This document shows, piece by piece, positions 1 through 6,113 of a stretch of 12,569 nt of DNA. The first letter of the stretch is position 1; every line of letters starts with the position of its first letter. This DNA is from Thermoleophilia bacterium (GTDB lineage: Bacteria > Actinomycetota > Thermoleophilia > Gaiellales > Gaiellaceae): assembly GCA_016844515.1 (NCBI GenBank), contig JAERMP010000034.1:1-12569 (forward strand), in the 5' to 3' direction. The notes beneath the pieces are model-generated. The model was not told the DNA's origin. It did no database searches and saw nothing but the letters and a program-made list of their open reading frames with translations. Position numbers and translations under genes: made by a program.

Positions 1-1
1 G

Positions 2-346
2 CCGCTCGTCCAGGAGAAGATCGCACGACTCGGCGAGTTTCCGGCGTTCGCCGGGTTCCTGTTCCACGATGTAGAGCCCGATCCCGCGCTCCTCGACGCG
101 CGCGTTCTCGTTGCGGCCGAGGAGGCTCTAAGCGAGACAGATCCCTGGTCGGTGGAGGCGATCGAGGTGACCCTTAAGGGACTGTGCGACGAGCTCGGCG
201 AGAAGCCGCGCACCGTGTACCTCCCCATCCGCGTGGCCGTCACCGGATCGCGCGTCTCTCCCGGCCTCTACGAGAGCCTCGAGCTCCTCGGAAGGGACGA
301 GGCGCTCGCACGCATCCGCAGGGGAGCTGCTTCTTCACCAGCTTGA
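2..346 (+). CDS. gltX: Glutamyl-tRNA synthetase, C-terminal part (5' truncated)
   Basis: This is the last 114 codons of a gene that begins before the window; the reading frame is open from base 2 to the TGA at 344-346. The translation matches the C-terminal anticodon-binding region of bacterial GluRS. It has the stretch YLPIRVAVTGSRVSPGL followed by ESLELLGRDEALARIR, which is the near-invariant end of the GltX/GlnRS-like family. GluRS charges tRNA-Glu (and in many Actinobacteria tRNA-Gln, for later amidation) in the cytoplasm. The catalytic HIGH and KMSKS motifs would lie upstream and cannot be seen. The stop codon lies inside the -35 hexamer of the next transcription unit, so this gene and livK are packed tightly but look separately transcribed. 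A tRNA-Glu gene lies near the other end of the window. Confidence 0.9.
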   Translation, partial: PLVQEKIARLGEFPAFAGFLFHDVEPDPALLDARVLVAAEEALSETDPWSVEAIEVTLKGLCDELGEKPRTVYLPIRVAVTGSRVSPGLYESLELLGRDEALARIRRGAASSPA

Positions 347-371
347 CACCGTCCGTCCATAGGAGTACTTT
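343..371 (+). promoter_or_regulatory. Sigma-A-type promoter for the livK operon
   Basis: TTGACA at 343-348 is a perfect -35 hexamer and overlaps the gltX stop codon. It is followed after exactly 17 bases by TACTTT at 366-371, which fits the TANNNT -10 pattern. The expected transcription start is near 378, giving a leader of roughly 95 bases before livK. This is the strongest promoter-like sequence I see in the window. It is a motif match only; no transcription data are available. Confidence 0.7.
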
Positions 372-376
372 CCAAC

Positions 377-396
377 ACCTGAATCGGGTCTCAGGT
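377..396. promoter_or_regulatory. Dyad at the predicted transcription start, candidate operator
   Basis: ACCTGA (377-382) and TCAGGT (391-396) are exact inverted copies separated by 8 bases. The dyad sits on or just after the predicted +1 of the livK promoter, where a repressor would block initiation. A TetR-family gene in the same operon (7600-8226) is the obvious candidate partner, but the pairing is inference. I did not find a second copy of this dyad in the other gaps of the window. Confidence 0.4.
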
Positions 397-409
397 TTGG
401 TGGGAACAA

Positions 410-430
410 ACGCGGACACGAATTCCGCGT
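410..430. repeat. Small hairpin in the livK leader
   Basis: ACGCGGA (410-416) pairs with TCCGCGT (424-430) around a 7-base loop. It lies in the predicted 5' untranslated leader, about 25 bases before the livK ribosome binding site. No T-tract follows, so it is not a typical terminator. It may only be a local RNA fold. Confidence 0.35.
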
Positions 431-471
431 CTCACTCCGGGGGGCCACGTCGATTGAGGAGGAATCCCCAC

Positions 472-1668
472 ATGCACGGAACTCGCCGGAAGGCGATCGC
501 GGCGCTCACAGCGGCGGTCGTCGTCCTCGCTATGCTCGCCGCCGGTGCTCAGGCGCGGCCGGAGGCAACAGGGAGCACGGCCGCCACGATCCAGATTGGC
601 ATCATCTACTCGCGCACGGGGTTGCTCGGAGCGTACGGGGCGGAGTACCTGTCCGGGCTCCGATTGGGCCTCAACTACGCGACCGGCGGCACGAACAGGG
701 TCAACGGGAACGACGTCGAGTTCACGCTCGTCGATGACGGCGGCGATCCGGCCAAGGCCGTGACCGCTGCAAAGGATCTAATCGGCAAGGGGTACAAGAT
801 CCTCGGCGGGACCGTGTCCTCGGGCATCGCGCTCCAACTCGCGCCGCTCGCCGACCAGAACAAGATTCTCTACATCTCCGGTCCGGCGGCATCGGACGCG
901 ATCACAGGGATCAACGACTACACCTTCCGCTCCGGCCGGCAGACCTACCAGGACGTGAAGGCGTCGACCGCCTATCTGAAGGGCGCGGTCGGCAAAAACG
1001 TCGTGGTCTTCGCCCAGGACTCGGCCTTTGGCGCCGGCAACTTCGCGGCCGTTCGGACGATCTTCGGCGACCTGAGCGGCCAGAAGGTGGACCGCGTCCT
1101 CGTGCCGCTGTCGGCGCAGGACTTCACGCCGTACGCCCAGCAGCTCCGCCAGAAAAACCCGGACCTCGTCTTCGTTGCCTGGGCAGGGACGACGACGGGC
1201 GCGATGTGGAACGCGCTCGACCAACAGGGCGTCTTCAACTCGGTCGACACCATCGTGACCGGCCTTGCGGAGCGGGCAACATGGCCGTTCTACGGCCCGG
1301 CAACCGGGAAGATCAAGTTCCTCAACCACTACAACGCTGGCGCGCCGAAGAACACGGTCAACGACTGGCTCGTCGCGAAGATGAAGCGGCGGAGCCAGGC
1401 TCCTGACCTCTTCACACCCGACGGCTTCGTCGCGGCGCAAATGATGGTGCGGGCACTGAAGGCCTCCGCGACCGACGTCTCGAAGATGGTCTCGTCGCTC
1501 GAAGGCTGGAGCTTCACCGGTCCGAAGGGCCAGCAGGAGATCCGCGCTTCGGACCACGCGATGCTGCAGCCGATGTTCCTCGTCCAACTGCGGCAGAACG
1601 GAACCAAGTACACGGCGAACACGACCGTCAGACTGAGGGCGAAGCACACGGCGCCTCCGGCGAAGTAG
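472..1668 (+). CDS. LIV/HAAT-family ABC transporter substrate-binding protein (LivK-like)
   Basis: Predicted 398-residue exported binding protein of the periplasmic-binding-fold type I (Peripla_BP_6) family, which captures ligand outside the cell for the LivGFHM proteins encoded downstream. The start at ATG 472 is fixed by a strong Shine-Dalgarno GAGGAGGA (456-463) eight bases upstream; the open frame extends further 5' but lacks such a site. Residues 1-28 form a signal peptide: HGTRRK, a hydrophobic core of Ala/Val/Leu, then AQA with predicted cleavage after residue 28. The mature part begins with the family pattern IQIGIIYSRTGLLGAYG. There is no Cys near the cleavage site, so it does not look like the lipoprotein normally expected in a one-membrane Actinobacterium. 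The LIV family also imports aromatic acids, amides, urea and other carboxylates, and the operon context here favours a catabolic carboxylate over leucine. The ligand is unknown. Confidence 0.9.
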   Translation: MHGTRRKAIAALTAAVVVLAMLAAGAQARPEATGSTAATIQIGIIYSRTGLLGAYGAEYLSGLRLGLNYATGGTNRVNGNDVEFTLVDDGGDPAKAVTAAKDLIGKGYKILGGTVSSGIALQLAPLADQNKILYISGPAASDAITGINDYTFRSGRQTYQDVKASTAYLKGAVGKNVVVFAQDSAFGAGNFAAVRTIFGDLSGQKVDRVLVPLSAQDFTPYAQQLRQKNPDLVFVAWAGTTTGAMWNALDQQGVFNSVDTIVTGLAERATWPFYGPATGKIKFLNHYNAGAPKNTVNDWLVAKMKRRSQAPDLFTPDGFVAAQMMVRALKASATDVSKMVSSLEGWSFTGPKGQQEIRASDHAMLQPMFLVQLRQNGTKYTANTTVRLRAKHTAPPAK

Positions 1669-1693
1669 AACGGCGACAAACTCAGAGGCCGAC

Positions 1694-1789
1694 ATGAAAG
1701 ACCACCTAGCGGCCGCGAAGCGGACGCCTTTAGGGGTGCTTGCGCGACCGGAATCTGCGCCTCAGCAGATTCCGGTCTTGCGCAGCTAG
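1694..1789 (+). CDS. Possible 31-residue leader/bridging ORF between livK and livG
   Basis: ATG 1694 follows an AGAGG (1684-1688) at 5 bases' spacing and opens 31 codons ending in TAG 1787-1789. The TAG directly abuts the TTG start of livG in the same frame. The frame runs through the large hairpin at 1741-1784, so ribosomes using it would open that structure and finish exactly where livG begins. livG has no Shine-Dalgarno of its own, which makes coupled re-initiation an attractive role. The peptide begins MKDHLAAAKR and resembles nothing I recognise. A 31-codon frame can easily occur by chance in GC-rich DNA, so this is a hypothesis. Confidence 0.3.
   Translation: MKDHLAAAKRTPLGVLARPESAPQQIPVLRS
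1741..1784. terminator. Strong hairpin after livK (processing/attenuation or U-poor terminator)
   Basis: GACCGGAATCTGC (1746-1758) and GCAGATTCCGGTC (1765-1777) are perfect inverted copies around a 6-base loop. The stem extends with TGCGC (1741-1745) and GCGCA (1780-1784), leaving a two-T bulge, for 18 base pairs in all. No clear T-tract follows. A hairpin directly after a binding-protein gene and before its ATPase/permease genes is a known way to keep the binding protein more abundant, by partial termination or 3' end protection. That role is inferred here. Confidence 0.6.
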
Positions 1790-2557
1790 TTGCCGGTGGC
1801 GAACGCGACCCCGATCCTCGCCACCCGCGGCCTCGGGCTCGACATTGGCGGCGCGCAGATAGTCGCCGGCGTCGAGCTCGAGGTCCGGAAGGGCGAGCTC
1901 GTCGGCATCATCGGCCCGAACGGGGCGGGGAAGACGACGCTCTTCAACCTGCTCTCGGGCCTGATGCAGCCGACGGCTGGGCGGGTCGAGATCGACGGGC
2001 GGGACGTGACCGACGATCCTCCCTTCGCTCGCACACGCGCTGGCCTCGGGCGTACGTTCCAGGTCTCGAGCGTCTTTCCGCTGCTCACGGTACGGGAGAA
2101 CGTTCGCCTCGCTGCCGAGGCTGCGTTGGGCGGCACGCTTCGGCTCTGGCGGCGCGCAGCCCGATTTCGCCCGGCGCTCGAGAGGTCAGACTGGGCGCTC
2201 GGCCGCGTCGGTCTCGCAGACAGGGCTTTGTGGCCGGCGGGCGCACTCGCGCACGGCGACAAGCGCAAGCTCGAGCTGGCGATGGTGCTCGCCGGCGACT
2301 CTCGTGTGATCCTCCTCGACGAACCGATGGCCGGGGTTTCGCACGAGGATGTGGAGGGTCTCGTCGAGCTCATCCGCTCGGTTCACCACGACGAGGGGAA
2401 GACCGTGCTCCTCGTCGAGCACCGGATGGAGGTCGTGGTCGAACTCGCGGAGCGAATCGCGGTCATGCATCACGGCTCGCTGCTCGCATTCGATACGCCG
2501 GAGGTCGTGATGCGAGACGAGACAGTGCAGACGGCATACCTCGGAGAGCCTCTGTGA
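1790..2557 (+). CDS. livG: LIV-type ABC transporter ATP-binding protein LivG
   Basis: 255-residue cytoplasmic ATPase that powers the LivHM permease pair. Walker A is GPNGAGKTT (residues 42-50), the Q-loop Gln is 91 (GRTFQVSSVFP), Walker B is VILLDEP (173-179) with Asp177-Glu178, and the switch His is 211 (VLLVEHRM). The signature is AHGDKRKLELAM (154-165) rather than LSGGQ, which is normal for this subfamily. The start is uncertain. An in-frame TAG at 1787-1789 blocks extension, so the choices are TTG 1790 or GTG 1796, and neither has a recognisable Shine-Dalgarno because the hairpin at 1741-1784 lies directly upstream. Every other gene in this cluster has a good purine-rich site, which makes translational coupling from the short upstream frame plausible. 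The gene ends in a four-base overlap (2554-2557) with livF. Confidence 0.92.
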   Translation: MPVANATPILATRGLGLDIGGAQIVAGVELEVRKGELVGIIGPNGAGKTTLFNLLSGLMQPTAGRVEIDGRDVTDDPPFARTRAGLGRTFQVSSVFPLLTVRENVRLAAEAALGGTLRLWRRAARFRPALERSDWALGRVGLADRALWPAGALAHGDKRKLELAMVLAGDSRVILLDEPMAGVSHEDVEGLVELIRSVHHDEGKTVLLVEHRMEVVVELAERIAVMHHGSLLAFDTPEVVMRDETVQTAYLGEPL

Positions 2558-3279
2558 ACGCTGCGCCGGCGCTCGCGGTCTCGGAGCTTCATGTGCGTCT
2601 CGGCGAGTCGCACGTCCTCCAGGGCGTGTCGTTCTCGGTAGCGAAGGGACGCGTCACGGCGCTCCTCGGCCGTAATGGAGTGGGGAAGACGACGACGCTC
2701 CGCGCTCTCTTGGGTCTCGTTCCGCGGTCGAACGGGACCGTGACGGTCGACGGCGAGGACGTCACCCGACTCCCGACGCACGCCATCGTCCGCCGCGGGG
2801 TCGGCTATGTCCCCGAGGACCGAGACGTCTTCGCGGGATTGACGGTGGACGAAAACCTCCGCCTGGCAGAGCGAGGCGGAGAGGCGCGCTACGAGCTCGT
2901 CTACGACTTGTTCCCCGAGCTTCGGACACGCGGTGGACAGCGTGCCGGGACGCTCTCCGGTGGCCAGCAGCAGATGGTCGCGATCGCGCGGGCGCTCCTC
3001 AACGACAACTCGCTCCTCCTCGTCGACGAGCCGACCAAGGGCCTCGCTCCGCTGCTCGTGTCGGAGGTCGCCGTCGCGCTCGAGCGGGCGGTCGAGCTTG
3101 CGACGGTGCTCGTCGTTGAGCAGAACCTCGGAGTCGTCCAGCGCATCGCCGAAGACGTCGTCGTACTGGACGGCGGCCGAGTGGTGTACGCGGGGACGGC
3201 GCAGGAGCTCTTCGCGGACCCCGTTCGTGTCCGCCAGCTCCTCGGTGTCCACGGCTCATCCAGTGGGAGGTCTGCGTGA
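2554..3279 (+). CDS. livF: LIV-type ABC transporter ATP-binding protein LivF
   Basis: 241-residue second ATPase of the LIV transporter, expected to form the LivG-LivF nucleotide-binding heterodimer on the inner membrane face. It starts at GTG 2554, overlapping the livG stop by four bases, with GGAGAG at 2543-2548 as ribosome binding site. Walker A is GRNGVGKTT (residues 39-47), the signature is LSGGQQQMVAIARAL (134-148), and Walker B is LLLVDEP (154-160) with Asp158-Glu159. The switch position is Gln (VVEQN, 188-192) instead of His, a usual LivF trait, and the Q-loop region reads YVPEDRDVF with Glu88, also seen in LivF relatives. Length is typical. It overlaps livH by four bases (3276-3279). 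Confidence 0.92.
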   Translation: MNAAPALAVSELHVRLGESHVLQGVSFSVAKGRVTALLGRNGVGKTTTLRALLGLVPRSNGTVTVDGEDVTRLPTHAIVRRGVGYVPEDRDVFAGLTVDENLRLAERGGEARYELVYDLFPELRTRGGQRAGTLSGGQQQMVAIARALLNDNSLLLVDEPTKGLAPLLVSEVAVALERAVELATVLVVEQNLGVVQRIAEDVVVLDGGRVVYAGTAQELFADPVRVRQLLGVHGSSSGRSA

Positions 3280-4172
3280 GCACCTTCGTCCTGCTCACGA
3301 TCACTGGGCTGGGGCTGGGCGCGATGTACTTTCTCGTCGCCTCCGGACTGTCCCTGATCTATGGGCTCATGGGGGTCCTCAACTTCGCGCACGGGGCGTT
3401 CATCACGTTCGGGGCGTACGCCGCCTGGTGGCTCACGACGCAGATCTCGACGTCGTTCGAGGGCGAGTTGCTCCTCGCGACGGTGTTCGGGCTCGCCGTC
3501 GGAGCCGCGCTCGGGGCACTCGTGGAGCTGGTCTTCATCCGGCCTCTCTACCGTCGACCGGTCGAGCAGGTGCTCGTCACGGTGGGCCTGGCGCTCTCTC
3601 TCGGTGCGCTGGTTTTTGGTATCTGGGGAGCAGATCCCAAGCTCTTCCCCGTTCCGGACTGGATGCTCGACACGACGACGATCGCCGGGGCGCGCATCCC
3701 GAACGACCGCTTCGTCGAGATCGGAGTCGCGGCCGTCGTGCTCGTCGGTCTGGTGGTCTTCCTGCGCTTCACCCGTATCGGTCTGATCATCCGCGCAGGG
3801 GTAGAGAACAGAGGGATGGTGCAGGCGCTCGGGATCGACGTCCGCCGTGCCTTCACCTTCGTGTTCGCGCTGGGCGGCGCGTTGGCTGCGCTCGCAGGCG
3901 TTCTGTCCGGCGTTTACTACGGAACGGTCGACCCGACCCGCGGTACATCGCTGCTGATCTTTGCCTTCATCGTCGTGGTCATCGGCGGCTTCGGCTCGAT
4001 CGGAGGATCAGCGGTCGCGGCCGTCGCAGTCGGGCTTGTCCAGCAGTACGCGAACTACTACGTCGCGGACTGGCTGGACTGGAGCGGAGCGGGGGACGTC
4101 GCGGTCATGCTTCTCCTCGCGTCGGTCCTCCTACTCCGCCCCGAGGGGCTTTCCCCGAAGGTGGCCCACTGA
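3276..4172 (+). CDS. livH: LIV-type ABC transporter permease LivH
   Basis: 298-residue integral membrane permease that forms half of the translocation channel with LivM. It is hydrophobic almost throughout. It shows the family signature GLSLIYGLMGVLNFAHG (24-40), in which NFAHG is nearly invariant, and the cytoplasmic ATPase-contact loop around RAGVENRGMVQALGI (173-187). It ends with the usual VVVIGGFGSIGGSAVAA region (233-249). The GTG start overlaps the livF stop, with GGGAGGT at 3265-3271 as binding site. The stop TGA 4170-4172 shares one base with the livM start. Length matches the family. Confidence 0.92.
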   Translation: MSTFVLLTITGLGLGAMYFLVASGLSLIYGLMGVLNFAHGAFITFGAYAAWWLTTQISTSFEGELLLATVFGLAVGAALGALVELVFIRPLYRRPVEQVLVTVGLALSLGALVFGIWGADPKLFPVPDWMLDTTTIAGARIPNDRFVEIGVAAVVLVGLVVFLRFTRIGLIIRAGVENRGMVQALGIDVRRAFTFVFALGGALAALAGVLSGVYYGTVDPTRGTSLLIFAFIVVVIGGFGSIGGSAVAAVAVGLVQQYANYYVADWLDWSGAGDVAVMLLLASVLLLRPEGLSPKVAH

Positions 4173-5218
4173 TGCGCGTGAAGCCGCTGGTGGTGCCGAT
4201 GGCATTGTTCGTAATCCTCGTCGCCGTGCCCTTCCTTCCGCTCGATCTCCCACGCGTGCTCCCAGGGGCGCTCGACTCGCCGGGCACGCTCCAGTTGCTC
4301 GCCCTCTGCCTCACGTTCGCGGGGGTGGCGCTCTCCTACGACCTCTTGTTTGGCTTCACCGGGCTTCTCTCGTTCGGGCATGCCCTGTACTTCGCGCTCG
4401 GGGTGTACGTGCCCGCGATCGCGCTCACGCAATGGGAGTGGAGCCTCCCCGCGACCCTCGCGTTCTTCGCCTGTATCGCGCTCGTGGTTCCTCTGGCGCT
4501 CGGCGCGGTGAGTCTTCGTGTGGGTGGGATCGCATTCGCGATGGTGACGCTTGCGTTCGCGCAAGCGGGCAACGTGATCGTCCAGACGAACCCTCGGGGG
4601 CTTACCGGCGGCGAGGAGGGCATCGTGCTCAACGTCGATCCTCTCCCCGACTTCCTCGTCGGGGTCGTCAACACGAAGAACCTCTACTGGATCGCACTCG
4701 CGTACGTGGTCGTCGTGTTCCTCGTTGCACGTGCCGCGATTGGTTCCTCGGCAGGCCACGTGTGGGCTGCCGTTCGCGAGAACGAGCGCCGCGTCGAGGT
4801 GCTCGGACTCCGGCCGTATCCGTACAAGCTCCTTTCCTTCGTTCTCGCCTCGTTCCTCGCCGCGTGGGGCGGCTTCGTCTGGCTCCTCCTGATCGGCGTG
4901 ACGCCCGAGGTCACGGCGGCGACGTTCACGCTCACGCTGCTCGTGATGGTCGTCCTCGGCGGGGCTGGCACCCGCTTCGGTGCCCTCGTGGGCGGCTTCC
5001 TCTACACGCTCCTCGACTACCGGCTGCGGAACCTAGCCGGCGAGGAGCGAATCCAGGATTTGCCCGACGTCCTTCGGATCCCACTCTCTGAGCCCCTGTT
5101 CCTGCTCGGCGCGCTCTTCGTGGCAGTCGTGTTCTTCGTGCCAGGCGGTCTCGCCAGCCTGCCGACGCGGGTCCGGTTGCTCGTGGCGCGCAGGTCTGCG
5201 GGGGAGGTCTCGTCGTGA
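4172..5218 (+). CDS. livM: LIV-type ABC transporter permease LivM
   Basis: 348-residue membrane permease, partner of LivH. Family signatures are visible: SYDLLFGFTGLLSFGHALYF (55-74, with the GLLSFGHA core), the TGGEEG turn (145-150), and the cytoplasmic coupling loop VRENERRVEVLGL (201-213). Many hydrophobic segments surround these. The start is ATG 4172, sharing its A with the livH stop; GAAGGTGG at 4157-4164 can serve as the ribosome site. The C-terminal tail after about residue 331 is Arg-rich and short (VRLLVARRSAGEVSS); no ATPase domain is fused, unlike some LivM-LivG fusions. The gene overlaps the hydrolase gene by four bases, which ties the hydrolase to the transporter in one transcript. 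Confidence 0.92.
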   Translation: MRVKPLVVPMALFVILVAVPFLPLDLPRVLPGALDSPGTLQLLALCLTFAGVALSYDLLFGFTGLLSFGHALYFALGVYVPAIALTQWEWSLPATLAFFACIALVVPLALGAVSLRVGGIAFAMVTLAFAQAGNVIVQTNPRGLTGGEEGIVLNVDPLPDFLVGVVNTKNLYWIALAYVVVVFLVARAAIGSSAGHVWAAVRENERRVEVLGLRPYPYKLLSFVLASFLAAWGGFVWLLLIGVTPEVTAATFTLTLLVMVVLGGAGTRFGALVGGFLYTLLDYRLRNLAGEERIQDLPDVLRIPLSEPLFLLGALFVAVVFFVPGGLASLPTRVRLLVARRSAGEVSS

Positions 5219-5979
5219 GTCTGCGGATCGGCTGGGAGGAACGAGGCGAGGGCTCGCCGCTCGTGCTCGTCCAAGGGCTCGGGTACGCCCGCTGGGGCTG
5301 GGAGCCTGTTGCCGACCTGTTGGCAGAGCGCTTCAGGGTCATCCTCTTCGACAACCGGGGGATCGGGGAGAGCGAGACGCCGCCGGGGCCGTACACCGTC
5401 CAGGAGATGGCCCGCGACGTCGTCCAGGTGCTCGACGAGGCGGGAATCTGTCGTGCGCACCTGGTGGCCACGAGCCTCGGCGGGATGATCGGGCAGGAGC
5501 TCGCTCTGGCCGTACCTGAGCGGGTCGAGAGGCTCGTCCTCGTCTGCACGACCCCAGGCGGGCCGAATGCCATTCCGATGCCCGAGCCGACCGTGCGGCT
5601 AATTGCCGAGGGGCCCACCCTGGCCCCCCTCGTCGCTCTGCGTAGATTCGTCGAGAACGCGCTCGCTACGGGTGCCCCTGACGAGCTCGTGGAGCGGATC
5701 CTCGCCCACCGCATCCGCACAGCCCAGCCGCTCGAGGCATGGCTTGCCCAGGCTGCGGCGGGCGCAGCGTTCGACGCGTGGGACCGCCTTCCAGGGCTCG
5801 AGCTCCGGACGCTTGTGCTTCACGGCACCGCGGACGTGGTGGTCGACCCGCGGAATGCGGATCTGCTTGTCGCGCGAATCCCGGACGCTGAGCTGGAGCT
5901 GTTCCCCGGCTGCGGGCACCTGCTCTACTGGGAGCGGCCCGAGGCCTTCGTCGCTCGCGTGGGAGAGTTCCTCGCATGA
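5215..5979 (+). CDS. Alpha/beta-fold hydrolase
   Basis: 254-residue cytoplasmic hydrolase with no signal peptide, of the 3-oxoadipate enol-lactonase/esterase-like superfamily. The likely catalytic triad is Ser87 in VATSLGGMIG, Asp207 in HGTADVVVDP, and His235 in GCGHLLYWERPE. Two signature positions are unusual: the nucleophile elbow is A-T-S-L-G rather than G-x-S-x-G, and the oxyanion loop reads QGLG instead of the common HG. DNRGIGESETPPG (46-58) is the typical strand-4 loop. GTG 5215 overlaps the livM stop, and GGGGAGGT (5201-5208) sits six bases upstream. Coupling to the transporter suggests it acts on the imported compound or a pathway intermediate, as an esterase, lactonase or C-C hydrolase; the substrate is not predictable. 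An ATGA at 5976-5979 overlaps its stop. Confidence 0.85.
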   Translation: MSLRIGWEERGEGSPLVLVQGLGYARWGWEPVADLLAERFRVILFDNRGIGESETPPGPYTVQEMARDVVQVLDEAGICRAHLVATSLGGMIGQELALAVPERVERLVLVCTTPGGPNAIPMPEPTVRLIAEGPTLAPLVALRRFVENALATGAPDELVERILAHRIRTAQPLEAWLAQAAAGAAFDAWDRLPGLELRTLVLHGTADVVVDPRNADLLVARIPDAELELFPGCGHLLYWERPEAFVARVGEFLA

Positions 5980-6113
5980 GCAACGCTCGTCTTCGGCTCG
6001 CGTTCGCGGGGGAAACCAGGTTTCCCCCGCGTGTTCCCTTCTTTTTGAAGACGTGGGGAACCTCCCGGTTCCCCACGTCCCTCCACGCTCATGGACCAGA
6101 GGATGGCCCATGA
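5976..6113 (+). CDS. Possible 45-residue bridging ORF between hydrolase and acyl-CoA ligase
   Basis: ATG 5976 overlaps the hydrolase stop (ATGA) and has GGGAGAG at 5961-5967, eight bases upstream. The frame stays open for 45 codons across both palindromes of this gap. It ends at TGA 6111-6113, which overlaps the ATG 6110 of the ligase, again as ATGA. The junction therefore has the same overlap style as the real genes on both sides. The peptide starts MSNARLRLAFAG, is basic and rich in Pro, Phe and Arg, and resembles no family I know. Because much of it is encoded by inverted-repeat DNA, its composition may be a by-product. It could be a translational relay, a real small protein or chance. Confidence 0.3.
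   Translation: MSNARLRLAFAGETRFPPRVPFFLKTWGTSRFPTSLHAHGPEDGP
6005..6031. repeat. Perfect 13-bp inverted repeat (hairpin 1)
   Basis: CGCGGGGGAAACC (6005-6017) and GGTTTCCCCCGCG (6019-6031) are exact inverted copies around a single central A. As RNA it would fold into a very stable hairpin after opening a small loop. A pyrimidine-rich stretch with TTTTT at 6042-6046 follows ten bases later, so it could act as a weak intrinsic terminator or attenuator. The core GGGGAAACC motif is echoed in the second palindrome, suggesting a compound repeat unit. Confidence 0.75.
6050..6079. repeat. Perfect 13-bp inverted repeat (hairpin 2)
   Basis: GACGTGGGGAACC (6050-6062) and GGTTCCCCACGTC (6067-6079) pair perfectly around the loop TCCC. 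No T-tract follows; the ligase ribosome site starts about 20 bases later. With hairpin 1, and a small CTTC/GAAG stem at 6038-6050 between them, it forms a tandem hairpin element filling the only large gap in the second half of the operon. Confidence 0.75.

Noticed and set aside
778..1695. Long minus-strand open frame (about 305 codons) opposite the binding-protein gene
   Set aside because: It mirrors the GC-rich codon pattern of livK, is Arg/Val-rich and low in complexity, has no family resemblance, and livK is clearly the real gene.
2251..2290. LivG signature AHGDK instead of LSGGQ, and LivF Gln at the switch position, as inactivating changes
   Set aside because: Both variants are usual in the LIV ATPase subfamilies, so the ATPases look functional.
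1694..2557. livG extended upstream to ATG 1694
   Set aside because: A TAG at 1787-1789 interrupts the frame; the upstream part is treated as a separate possible leader.
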